Of a DNA stretch of 64,000 nt, positions 51,459 to 58,896 are shown in pieces. Numbering within the stretch: the first letter of the stretch is position 1; each line of letters begins with the position of its first letter. The DNA comes from Lentisalinibacter salinarum (GTDB lineage Bacteria > Pseudomonadota > Gammaproteobacteria > Steroidobacterales > Woeseiaceae), in the NCBI RefSeq assembly GCF_040706555.1, contig NZ_JAPDRH010000003.1, positions 682,001-746,000 of the forward strand, read 5' to 3'. Below the pieces are notes generated by a model. That model was not told where the DNA came from, made no database searches, and saw nothing but the letters and a program-made list of their open reading frames with translations. The translations under genes and the position numbers were made by a program.

Positions 51459-52196
51459 TCACTTGAGCAGACTCGCCGTCCAAAGCAGTGCGATACCCGT
51501 GAGGAACGCGCCCACGTGGACCAGGTTGGACCGTGTCACGGCATGGCGGTTGACCTCGGGAATCAGATCGGCGGCGCCGATGTAGAGGAAGTTGCCCGCC
51601 GCGAACGGCACCAGCAGCGACACGTCGATCCGGAACGAGGCGAACCAGGTCACGAGCCCGCCTGCCAGGAACGCGAGTCCCGACAGCAGATTCACGAGCA
51701 GCGCCCGGCGTCTCGGCCAGCCGCCGTGCACCAGCACGCCGAAGTCGCCCAGTTCCTGAGGCACCTCGTGCATGGCCGCCGCGATCCAGGCCGTAATGCC
51801 GAGGCGGATATCGATCAGGAAGGTGCTCGCCACCGCCAGGCCGCCGATGAAATTGTGCAGCCCGTCGCCGATCAGGATCAGGTAGGTCACCGGCGCCCGG
51901 CATTCCGAACTCGCCCGGTGACAGTGATGCCAGTGCAGCAGCTGTTCCAGCAGGAAGAAACTCGTGAATCCGGCAATGGCGGCAACGAACACGCTCTCGA
52001 CGGAGTCCGCCTGCGCAAGACCGGCCGGCAGCATGTGGAAGAACGCGCCGCCGATCAGCGAACCAGCGGCCAGCGCCACCAGCGGCAGCAGCAGCCGCTG
52101 CAGCGTCTCCTCGCTGAGCACGAGCGTCAACGATCCGACGAGCGCGATCAGGCTCATCAGGATGCCGCTACCCAGTATCCAGTAGAAGGCGCTCAC
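51459..52196 (-). CDS. ZIP family divalent-metal transporter
   Basis: A 245-aa protein with about eight membrane segments. The metal-binding helices are visible as LIGDGLHNFIGGLAVASTF (HNFxxG) and AAAMHEVPQELGDFGVLVHGGW (HExPQExxD), the ZIP signature pair. The cytoplasmic loop contains LLHWHHCHRASSEC, rich in His and Cys. It imports zinc or a related metal. It is encoded just upstream of the AEC carrier. A short tandem repeat lies between it and the thiamine-kinase-like gene. Confidence 0.93.
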   Translation of the reverse strand: MSAFYWILGSGILMSLIALVGSLTLVLSEETLQRLLLPLVALAAGSLIGGAFFHMLPAGLAQADSVESVFVAAIAGFTSFFLLEQLLHWHHCHRASSECRAPVTYLILIGDGLHNFIGGLAVASTFLIDIRLGITAWIAAAMHEVPQELGDFGVLVHGGWPRRRALLVNLLSGLAFLAGGLVTWFASFRIDVSLLVPFAAGNFLYIGAADLIPEVNRHAVTRSNLVHVGAFLTGIALLWTASLLK

Positions 52197-52257
52197 ACGC
52201 GGATGTTACCGCCTGCGGGAGCGCAGTCCTACGCGCGCCGGCAGCCCCTCCCCGGTC

Positions 52258-52305
52258 ATGGCAGTGGCCATGGCGGTGGCTAGGGCGGTGGCTAGGGCAG
52301 TGGTT
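52258..52305. repeat. 12-base tandem repeat, four copies
   Basis: Copies are ATGGCAGTGGCC, ATGGCGGTGGCT, AGGGCGGTGGCT and AGGGCAGTGGTT. The third and fourth copies contain the stop codon (52292-52294) and last codons of the phosphotransferase gene, so the repeat has set the C-terminus of that protein. Confidence 0.85.
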
Positions 52306-53143
52306 CCGCGGCGAGACGGCGCTCCACCCTCTCACGCTCCCTCGGTCCGTCGCCGCCGGCGGCCAGCCACAGCCAGTGCAGCGCGTCGTGGGCCCGGATG
52401 AGTTCTGCCAGCCGCTGCCGACGGCGCGGCGACACCCGCCCGGACCACGCCCGCAACAAATGCAGCGCCGCGGCGGGACCCAGGTCGTGATAGGCGATGA
52501 CCGCGGCCAGGTCGAACAGGGGATCGCCGGCCACGGCGAACTCCCAGTCGATCAGCCGCAGCCCGTCCGCCGTGCGGATCAGGTTGCCGGCGACGGGGTC
52601 CATGTGGCAGAGACGGCGTTCGGCCGGCGGCACGACCGGCAGCTCGGCGAGTTGCTCTGCCAGCTCCATTCCGCGCCGGCGCAAGGCCGGATTGCGGGTG
52701 GAGGCCAGGTACACCTCGCCGGCCTCTGCCAGCCCGTACGTCACCCCCGGATCGGGCAGCGCGTGAACCCGGCGCAGCAGCGCCGCAATCTCCGTCAGGA
52801 CCTCGGGCCTGCCGATCTGCGCCGGACCGGGCTTCTCGCCTTCCAGGTAGCGGGTGACCAGTATCCCCGCCGCGGGGTCGGCGTACAGCATCTCCGGCGC
52901 GAGCCCCGCCGCGGCCGCCGAGCGGAGCACCGCCAGCTCCCTGCGCCGATCCACGACCGGCGACGGCACGCGCTCCCGGTCGCGGCGGAGCACGACCGCC
53001 TCCCCGTCGGCCACCACCAGCCAGCTCTCGTTGGAATGCCCGCCGGTCAGGGGCCGGCACTCGAGCGAGCGCGCTCCCCGCCACAGCGGCACGCGCTGCA
53101 GCAGCCGTTCAGGCGGCCGCGAGAGCATCCCGGGTCCTCGCAT
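52292..53143 (-). CDS. Phosphotransferase of the aminoglycoside/choline kinase fold, probable thiamine kinase (ThiK-like)
   Basis: A 283-aa kinase-like protein with SLECRPLTGGHSNESWLVVADGEAVVLRRD (nucleotide loop and Arg/Lys strand), the Brenner motif HMDPVAGN and the metal site LIDWEFAVAGDPLFDLA. These match the choline/thiamine kinase group. It is the last gene of an operon controlled by a TPP riboswitch and overlaps pnuT by 35 bases. A role phosphorylating imported thiamine, which traps it in the cell, is therefore the best inference. An internal ATG at 53128 is an alternative start. Confidence 0.82.
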   Translation of the reverse strand: MRGPGMLSRPPERLLQRVPLWRGARSLECRPLTGGHSNESWLVVADGEAVVLRRDRERVPSPVVDRRRELAVLRSAAAAGLAPEMLYADPAAGILVTRYLEGEKPGPAQIGRPEVLTEIAALLRRVHALPDPGVTYGLAEAGEVYLASTRNPALRRRGMELAEQLAELPVVPPAERRLCHMDPVAGNLIRTADGLRLIDWEFAVAGDPLFDLAAVIAYHDLGPAAALHLLRAWSGRVSPRRRQRLAELIRAHDALHWLWLAAGGDGPRERERVERRLAAEPLP

Positions 53144-53732
53144 AGTCCTTCCGCCAGCTCAGGAAGCCGACGGGGATGAGCACCAGGTAGAAGCAGAACA
53201 GAAGCGCGGTGAGCGGCAGGCCCCGGGAGAGATACAGGTACACCGAGAGGCCGTCGATCACGAACCAGTACACCCAGTTCTCCAACACCTTGCGCGCCAC
53301 CAGGAAGGTGGCCCACACGGCGGACCAGGTCGTCAGCGAGTCCAGGTACGGAAAGGCCGCAGCCGTGTTCGCTGCCAGCCAGGCGCCGCTGGCGACCGTG
53401 AGCGCGGCAATCACGCCGAGCGCGGCGCCATGGCGCGCCGGGGGCCACACGGTGACGGGCAGGCCGGCATGCCGGGCGCCTCCGTAGCGCCATTCGTACC
53501 AGCCGTACACAGCCATCACCAGGTAGAACACGTTCAGTGCGGATTCCATGAACAGCGCCGCGCCATGGAACAGCCAGATATAGAGCCCGGTGCTGACGAA
53601 GGCGCAGGCCCAGCACCAGATGTTCTGGCGCACCGCGAGCACGAGATAACCGATTGCCAGCGCGACCGCCAGAGCCTCCACCGGCGACATGGAGGCGGCC
53701 TGCGCGGCGAGTCTCTCGACGAAGCCGCTCAC
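53109..53732 (-). CDS. pnuT: PnuT, PnuC-family thiamine transporter
   Basis: A 207-aa protein with about seven membrane segments and the Pnu-family motif VYGWYEWRYGG, then WATFLVARKVLENWVYWFVIDGLSVYLYLSRGL, the conserved ENWxxWxxxD region. PnuC imports nicotinamide riboside by facilitated diffusion and phosphorylation trapping. Members within TPP-riboswitch operons with a TonB receptor and a kinase are the thiamine-specific PnuT. The start overlaps the upstream gene by four bases (ATGA). Confidence 0.88.
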   Translation of the reverse strand: MSGFVERLAAQAASMSPVEALAVALAIGYLVLAVRQNIWCWACAFVSTGLYIWLFHGAALFMESALNVFYLVMAVYGWYEWRYGGARHAGLPVTVWPPARHGAALGVIAALTVASGAWLAANTAAAFPYLDSLTTWSAVWATFLVARKVLENWVYWFVIDGLSVYLYLSRGLPLTALLFCFYLVLIPVGFLSWRKDYARTRDALAAA

Positions 53733-53986
53733 GCCCCGGCGTCCGCCCCGCCCGCGTTCAGCACCTTCAGCACGAACACGGCCTTGCCCTCGCGTTCGAA
53801 GGTGCCGCGTATCTCGGCCTTCAGCGCATCCCAGACCGCGTCGTAGTCACCGCTGACGCGGGTGCTCACGGGGTTGGTGTGCACGGCGAGTTCCGGCCGG
53901 GCGTTCAGCCGGGCGATGAATTCGTCGATGGCCGGGATGAACTCGTCGGCCAGCGGATAGAGGCTCACGTCGATGGTGGTCTGCAT
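53729..53986 (-). CDS. YkoF/DUF77-like thiamine-binding domain protein
   Basis: An 85-aa protein (IDVSLYPLADEFIPAIDEFIARLNARPELAVHTNPVSTRVSGDYDAVWDALKAEIRGTFEREGKAVFVLKVLN). It matches the single-domain PF01910 (MTH1187/YkoF) family that binds thiamine or hydroxymethylpyrimidine. It begins two bases after the TonB receptor stop and overlaps pnuT, so it is part of the thiamine operon. It has no signal peptide, so it would act in the cytoplasm, possibly as a thiamine carrier or sensor. The frame upstream of 53986 runs through the receptor gene and is not used. Confidence 0.85.
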   Translation of the reverse strand: MQTTIDVSLYPLADEFIPAIDEFIARLNARPELAVHTNPVSTRVSGDYDAVWDALKAEIRGTFEREGKAVFVLKVLNAGGADAGA

Positions 53987-53988
53987 GC

Positions 53989-56112
53989 TCAAAATCCGTA
54001 TTCCAGGGTGAAGCCGATCTGCCGCGGGTCGCCGAGCCGCACGTAACGCTCGTTCGGGAAGTCCGGCGGCTCGTTGCCGAAGAAGAAGCCGCGCACCGCA
54101 TAGCGCTCGTCGAATAGATTGCGGGCCCACACGCTGGCTGTCCAGCCGGCTTTCGCGTAGCCGAGACGCAGATTCACGAGTTGATACGGGTCGGACCTCT
54201 GGTCGTGGCTGTCGGAGAAATAGAACTCGTCCTTGCCGGTGACGTCGGCCCGGGCGAACCAGCCGGCCGGGTGCTCCCAGCTCGCGCCGAGCGCGAAGGA
54301 GTAGCTCGGCGCATGCGCCTGCTCGCGGCCGGAGAGGTCCAGGCCGTCCGGCGTGGCGTACTCGTCGAACTCGACACGCATCAGGCCGAGTCGGGCCCAG
54401 AGCTCGAGGTCGCCGCGGGGCGCCCAGCGCACCTCGCCTTCCAGGCCGATGCTGCGGCCGCTGGCGGCGTTGTCCGTGAAGAAGATGAACGAGGAAGGAT
54501 CCCCCGGCACCAGCTGAGTCGAGGTGCCGATCTGCTGGTCCTCCCGGCGGGAGACGAACAGTGTCAGACTGGATTCGAGGATGCCCGGTCGCCACTCGGA
54601 GCGGATACCGGTCTCCAGGTTCCACAGCGACTCGGGACCGAAGTAGCGCTCGTCCTCGCTCGGCACGCTGCCCAGATTGAAGCCGCCGGCCTTGTAGCCG
54701 CGGGACAGGCTCACGTAGGTGCCGTGGCGCTCGCCGAGCGCGTAGCGGTAGCTCAGCTGCCCGCCCAGCATCGTCTCGCTGTCGGTGAGGTCGTTGCGGC
54801 GTGAGCCGTCCAGTGTGTCCACGTAGTCGGCGCCCCGGTGCTCCACCCGCAGCCCCAGGGAGATTTCGTGGCGGTCGGCCGGCGTCCAGTCCAGCTGGCC
54901 GAAAGCGGCGGTGCTGAGCGCCTCGTAATCCGAGCGCAGGTCCTTCTCCAGGGGGAAAGCGCCGAAGGCCGGATCGACGTACAGGCCCGTGCTGTCCTCC
55001 CTGTTGCCTTCGGAGAGACGCAGCGCATAGACGCCGGCCAGCCAGGAGACGACGCCGTCGGCGAGGCCGCCGTCCGGACCGGACATCAGCCGGAACTCCT
55101 GGCTGATCGTTTCCCGGTCGCGCAGGAAGCGGGTCACGAAGTCGTAGGTGTAGGGTGCCCAGAAGTCCGGATTCCCCCAGTCGGCGTCGAAGCTGAAGGT
55201 GATGTCCGAGCGCGCCGCCGAGGTGATGCTGGTCAGGCTGGCGGTCTCGCCGAAGTCCTTCCGCACCTTCAGCGCGCCGCCCCGGCTGCGCTGGGCATCG
55301 CGGCCCGGCTCGTCGGAATAGGTGGTGTAGCCGTTGTCGACGGCGAAGGCGTCGTAGCCGTTGTCCACGTCCACGTAGAGCAGATTCAGGTCCACCTGCA
55401 GGTCGTCGGCCGGCTGCCAGCGGAAGCGCGCCCGGCCGTCGGTCTCGTCGCGGCCGTTCGTGTCGTCGCGGCCGAGATATGCGTTGTCGCGGAAGCCATT
55501 GCTCTCGTAGTGGTTGGCGCTGACGCGGAAACTCGACGCGCCGGTGAGCGCCCCGCCGAAAGCCGCGCTGGCGCCGCGGGCATCGTCGCCGCCGGCGAGC
55601 ACGCGGAAACGCCCCTCGGTCTGCGGGCCCGGCTCCACCGAGCGCACGTTGATGAGGCCGGCCAGCGCGTTCGCGCCGTAGCGGGTGCCCTGTGGACCGC
55701 GCAGCACCTCCACCTGGGCCACGTCCCAGGTGAGCGCGATGCCGCCGATGCCGGAGAAGTCGATGTCGTCGATGAGGAAGCCGACGGAGGGGTTCGGCGC
55801 TCCCTCGTACTGACTGCGCTCGCCGATGCCGCGGATCTGGAAGTAGCGCGGGCGGTTGCTGCCGCCCGCCCAGTTCAGGTTCGGCACCAGGTGGGTCAGC
55901 TCCTCGAAGTGCTGCACCGCCGCCTCGCGTACGGTCTCCCGCGACAGCACGGCGACGCTGGTCGGCAGACGGGCACGCTCACGCTCGCGGAAGTCCGCGG
56001 TGACCACGATCTCCTCGATGACCTCGTCCTCTGCACCGAGGACGGGCGCGGCAACCAGCAGGAAAACGGCGACAGCGCCGAGACGGGCGACGATGGATAA
56101 CGGAATTGTCAT
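53989..56112 (-). CDS. TonB-dependent outer-membrane receptor for thiamine
   Basis: A 707-aa receptor with a signal peptide (LGAVAVFLLVAAPVLG), the TonB box region EVIEEIVVTADFR, a plug (NRPRYFQIRGIGERSQYEGAPNPSVGFLIDDIDFSGIGG, VEVLRGPQGTRYGANALAGLINV) and a barrel ending FTLEYGF. It resembles TonB receptors annotated generically for siderophores, but the TPP riboswitch immediately upstream and the thiamine-binding, pnuT and kinase genes downstream identify thiamine or a thiamine precursor as its probable cargo. Its ribosome-binding site GGAGGAGG overlaps the 3' end of the riboswitch. Confidence 0.9.
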   Translation of the reverse strand: MTIPLSIVARLGAVAVFLLVAAPVLGAEDEVIEEIVVTADFRERERARLPTSVAVLSRETVREAAVQHFEELTHLVPNLNWAGGSNRPRYFQIRGIGERSQYEGAPNPSVGFLIDDIDFSGIGGIALTWDVAQVEVLRGPQGTRYGANALAGLINVRSVEPGPQTEGRFRVLAGGDDARGASAAFGGALTGASSFRVSANHYESNGFRDNAYLGRDDTNGRDETDGRARFRWQPADDLQVDLNLLYVDVDNGYDAFAVDNGYTTYSDEPGRDAQRSRGGALKVRKDFGETASLTSITSAARSDITFSFDADWGNPDFWAPYTYDFVTRFLRDRETISQEFRLMSGPDGGLADGVVSWLAGVYALRLSEGNREDSTGLYVDPAFGAFPLEKDLRSDYEALSTAAFGQLDWTPADRHEISLGLRVEHRGADYVDTLDGSRRNDLTDSETMLGGQLSYRYALGERHGTYVSLSRGYKAGGFNLGSVPSEDERYFGPESLWNLETGIRSEWRPGILESSLTLFVSRREDQQIGTSTQLVPGDPSSFIFFTDNAASGRSIGLEGEVRWAPRGDLELWARLGLMRVEFDEYATPDGLDLSGREQAHAPSYSFALGASWEHPAGWFARADVTGKDEFYFSDSHDQRSDPYQLVNLRLGYAKAGWTASVWARNLFDERYAVRGFFFGNEPPDFPNERYVRLGDPRQIGFTLEYGF

Positions 56113-56116
56113 GGAT

Positions 56117-56240
56117 CCTCCTCCCTACGCCGGTACTAACCGGATCAGGTTCTGAGGGTTCCCGTGCCGGCGCCGGAGGAAATGAAGGCTCCGCGCCAAC
56201 GGGTCTCAGGCCCTCTGGGGCCACCCCTGTGGAGGGGTTA
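56117..56240 (-). promoter_or_regulatory. TPP riboswitch controlling the thiamine uptake operon
   Basis: On the minus strand the conserved elements appear in order: GGGGTGG (56221-56227), CTGAGA (56204-56209), ACCC, AACCTGATC (56143-56151), and the 3' GCGTAGGGAGGAG. These are the THI-box core sequences. P1 can form between CCTCC near 56231-56236 and GGAGG near 56117-56122. The 3' strand of P1 is part of the Shine-Dalgarno sequence of the receptor gene, so TPP binding would most simply block translation initiation. No separate terminator hairpin is seen. Confidence 0.95.
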
Positions 56241-56278
56241 CTATAACCCACGCGCCAGGGCTGCCAAAGAGACGAACC

Positions 56279-57172
56279 ATGACCGACCAATACCAGGCCA
56301 TCGATGCCGTCGTGAACATCTGGACCGAGGAAGCGCTGTCGGTGCGCCCGGACTGGGGTGCGGACTTCTTCGTCGGCAAGATGAAGGCCCAGGGCGGTCT
56401 CATGGGCGGACTCTCGCTCGCGCAGATGATCGAGCGCATGGGCGAGGCCGGCATCGGTCACGCCCTCCTGGTGGCGGCCAAGTCCGGCCGTCCCGGCCTG
56501 CCGGGCTGCTATCACATGCCGCCGGAGATCGTCGCCCACGCGGTGGAGCAGTACCCGGATCGTTTCTCCGGGCTGATCGGCATCGATCCCTACACGGGCA
56601 TGGACGGCGTGCGCGAGCTGGAGCGGGCGGTAAAAGAGCTCGGCTTCATCGGCGCCCACCTCTATCCGCACTGGTTCGAGCTGGCCCCCGACCATGCGAA
56701 GTACTATCCCTTCTACGCCAAGTGCGTCGAGCTCGGCGTGCCCATCCAGATGCAGGTGGGCCAGTCGATGATCTACTCGAAGGACTACCGCTGCCGCAGC
56801 GTCGGCCAGCCCATCACGCTGGACCCGGTAGCCTGCGACTTCCCCGAGCTGAAGCTGATCGGCATCCACGTCGGCATCCCCTGGACCCGGGAGATGATCG
56901 CCATGGCGTGGAAACACGAGAACGTCTACATCGGTTCGGATGCTCACAGTCCCAAATACTGGCCGGAGGAGTTCGTGCACTACATCAACACGTTCGGCCA
57001 GGACAAGGTGATTTTCGGCACCGACTTCCCCGTGCTCGACTTCTCGCGCACTCGCCAGGAGATCGACGATCTCGATCTGCGGCCCGACCCGAAGCGCAAA
57101 CTGCTGCGCGACAACGTCATCCGGATCTACGGCCTGGACGGCGGCAAGGGCGGTGACAAGGGCGGTGACTGA
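56279..57172 (+). CDS. Amidohydrolase family protein (amidohydrolase-2 / ACMSD-like)
   Basis: A 297-aa TIM-barrel amidohydrolase. It has IGIDPYTGMDGVRELERAVKELGFIGAHLYPHWFELAPDHAKYYPFYAKCVELGVPIQMQVGQ, LKLIGIHVGIPWTREMIAMAWKHENVYIGSDAH, and the metal Asp in VIFGTDFPVLDF. These match the decarboxylase/hydrolase group of ACMSD-like enzymes. The N-terminal HxH metal motif is replaced (VVNIWTEE), which may alter metal binding. The C-terminus ends in a short repeat GGKGGDKGGD made by a 12-base duplication. It overlaps the following AMP-ligase gene, suggesting a shared pathway. Confidence 0.85.
   Translation: MTDQYQAIDAVVNIWTEEALSVRPDWGADFFVGKMKAQGGLMGGLSLAQMIERMGEAGIGHALLVAAKSGRPGLPGCYHMPPEIVAHAVEQYPDRFSGLIGIDPYTGMDGVRELERAVKELGFIGAHLYPHWFELAPDHAKYYPFYAKCVELGVPIQMQVGQSMIYSKDYRCRSVGQPITLDPVACDFPELKLIGIHVGIPWTREMIAMAWKHENVYIGSDAHSPKYWPEEFVHYINTFGQDKVIFGTDFPVLDFSRTRQEIDDLDLRPDPKRKLLRDNVIRIYGLDGGKGGDKGGD
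57146..57169 (+). repeat. 12-base tandem duplication at the amidohydrolase/AMP-ligase junction
   Basis: AAGGGCGGTGAC occurs twice in a row. It adds KGGD repeats to the end of the amidohydrolase and supplies both candidate GTG start codons (57153 and 57165) of the following gene. Confidence 0.85.
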
Positions 57173-58637
57173 TGCGCTGAACCTGGCCGGCCTCGTCGCC
57201 GGCCATGCCCGCAACCGTCCGGCCCACCCGGCCATCGTCTGGCGCGACCGGGAGGACGACGCCACCGACTACCGTGAGGCCTGGCGGCGGATCGAGGCCT
57301 GCGCCGGCCGGCTCGCCGCGGCCGGCGTGAGCACCGGCGACAGAGTGGCGCTGGCGCTCGGCGATCATCCGCTCCACCTGCTGCTGCATTACGCCGTGGC
57401 CCGCCTCGGTGCGGTGATCCTGCCCGTCGACCACCGCTGGACGGCAGCGGAGCAGCAGGACGTGGCCCGCGCGTTCCACGCCCGCTGTCTGCTGGCGGAC
57501 GACGGCGACGCAGACTACGGCGAACTGACCGTGCTGCGGCCCGACGACGGCTGGTACGAGGAGCCGGGCGAGGCGCCACCGCCGATGCCGGAGGACGGCG
57601 ACCTGCCGCTCCTGATCTCCCTCTCCTCCGGCACCACGGGACGGCCCAAGGGAGCGCTGGTCACCCATCGCCAGTTCTACGAGCGCTTCGTGAACCAGTG
57701 GGTGACCCTGGGCATCAACGTCAACGACCGCTTCGTCGCCCTGACGCCGCTGTACTTCGGGGCGGGCCGGTCGTTCGGCATGTGCCTGCTCGCCGCCGGC
57801 GGCACCGTGGTGCTGGATCCGCCGCCACACAAGCCGGAGGAACTCGCCGAGGCCATCAACCGCTCCCGGGCCACGGTCGCCTTCCTGGTACCGACGCTGC
57901 TCCGGCGCCTGCTGCCGCTCGCGAGCGGTGACGGCCACCTCCTGCCACACCTGAAACTGCTGATCTCCTCGGGAGCCGTGCTGCACGCCGACGAGGCCCG
58001 GGAGATCAGCGCCAGACTGAGCCCGCGGCTGCTCTCCTATTACGCCTCCAGCGAGGGCGGCGGCATCTCGGTGCTGCAGCCCCACGAGGTGGCCGAATAC
58101 GCAGACACCGTCGGCCGGCCGGTCTTCCGCGTGGACGTGGAGATACTCGACAGCGAAGGCGAACCCGTGCCGGAGGGCGAGACGGGACGACTTCGCTACC
58201 GCGGACCCGGCGTGGCCACGCGCTTCCTGGACGAGGACGGCAACGAACACGGCGCAGAATCCGACGGCTGGTTCTATCCCGGCGACCTCGCCACCCGGGG
58301 GCCGGAAGGCCATTTGATGCTGCGCGGCCGGGAGAAGGACGTGGTCATCCGCGGCGGCGTCAACATCTACCCCGGCGAGATCGAGAAAGCACTGCTGTCC
58401 CACCCGGACATCGACGAGGCCGCCGTCGTGGGCCGCCCGTCGGCGAAGCTCGGCGAGGAGCCGGTCGCATTCGTCACCGGCGGGCTGCGCGACGAGGCAA
58501 CGGTGCTGAGCCACTGCGCGGAGCGCCTCGCGCCCTACAAGGTGCCGGCCGCGGTGATTTTCCTAGACGAGATGCCGAAGTCCAGCCTCGGCAAGATCCT
58601 GAAGAAAGACCTGGCGCAGCAGCTAGACCCCCGGTAG
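57153..58637 (+). CDS. AMP-dependent acyl-CoA synthetase / ligase
   Basis: A 494-aa ANL-superfamily ligase. The phosphate loop is LISLSSGTTGRPKGALVTHRQFYERF, then YYASSEGGGISVL (A5 region), DGWFYPGDLATRGPEGHLMLRGREKDVVIRGGVNIYPGEIEKALL (A7-A8) and the catalytic Lys near the end (MPKSSLGKILKKDL). It activates a carboxylate as acyl-AMP and forms the CoA thioester; medium-chain or aromatic acids are likely. The start is GTG at 57153 or 57165. The TAG stop is the first three bases of a 25-base inverted-repeat arm. Confidence 0.9.
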   Translation: MTRAVTDALNLAGLVAGHARNRPAHPAIVWRDREDDATDYREAWRRIEACAGRLAAAGVSTGDRVALALGDHPLHLLLHYAVARLGAVILPVDHRWTAAEQQDVARAFHARCLLADDGDADYGELTVLRPDDGWYEEPGEAPPPMPEDGDLPLLISLSSGTTGRPKGALVTHRQFYERFVNQWVTLGINVNDRFVALTPLYFGAGRSFGMCLLAAGGTVVLDPPPHKPEELAEAINRSRATVAFLVPTLLRRLLPLASGDGHLLPHLKLLISSGAVLHADEAREISARLSPRLLSYYASSEGGGISVLQPHEVAEYADTVGRPVFRVDVEILDSEGEPVPEGETGRLRYRGPGVATRFLDEDGNEHGAESDGWFYPGDLATRGPEGHLMLRGREKDVVIRGGVNIYPGEIEKALLSHPDIDEAAVVGRPSAKLGEEPVAFVTGGLRDEATVLSHCAERLAPYKVPAAVIFLDEMPKSSLGKILKKDLAQQLDPR

Positions 58638-58891
58638 GAGGGCCTTCAGGCCCGACCCGGCTCTTCCAACCGGCTCACCTTCTATTGTGGCCGCCCTGCG
58701 GGGGTATCCATCTTGCTCCCGACAAAAGGTCGCGGCGCTGGATACCCCCGCATGACGGCCGTGCTCGCGGTGGCTTGAAGGAAGCGCCAGTCAGCAGCGC
58801 CTACCGACTGGTGCCACTCCGTAGAGCTGGGGGCACGTCAGCGGGCGGGCCAACGCCAAAAGAAAGCGGGTCGGGCCTGAAGGCCCTCCTA
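58635..58891. repeat. Composite element with 25-bp perfect terminal inverted repeats
   Basis: The bases 58635-58659 (starting TAGGAGGGCCTTCAGGCC) occur as an exact reverse complement at 58867-58891. Each arm is itself partly palindromic (GGGCCTTCAGGCCC). Between the arms lies a second, nested inverted repeat. The element fills the gap between the AMP ligase and cupin genes; its left arm supplies the ligase stop codon and its right arm ends five bases from the cupin stop. It encodes no protein that I can support and looks like a REPIN/BIME-type non-autonomous repeat. Confidence 0.88.
58698..58753. repeat. Nested inverted repeat inside the composite element
   Basis: TGCGGGGGTATCCA (58698-58711) and TGGATACCCCCGCA (58740-58753) are perfect 14-bp arms around a 28-base centre. 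The pairing can be extended imperfectly outwards through GGCCG / CGGCC. Confidence 0.9.
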
Positions 58892-58896
58892 CATTG

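Noticed and set aside
57117..58514. Minus-strand frame of 465 codons opposite the AMP ligase
   Set aside because: The ligase signatures lie on the plus strand; the minus frame is a GC-driven shadow.
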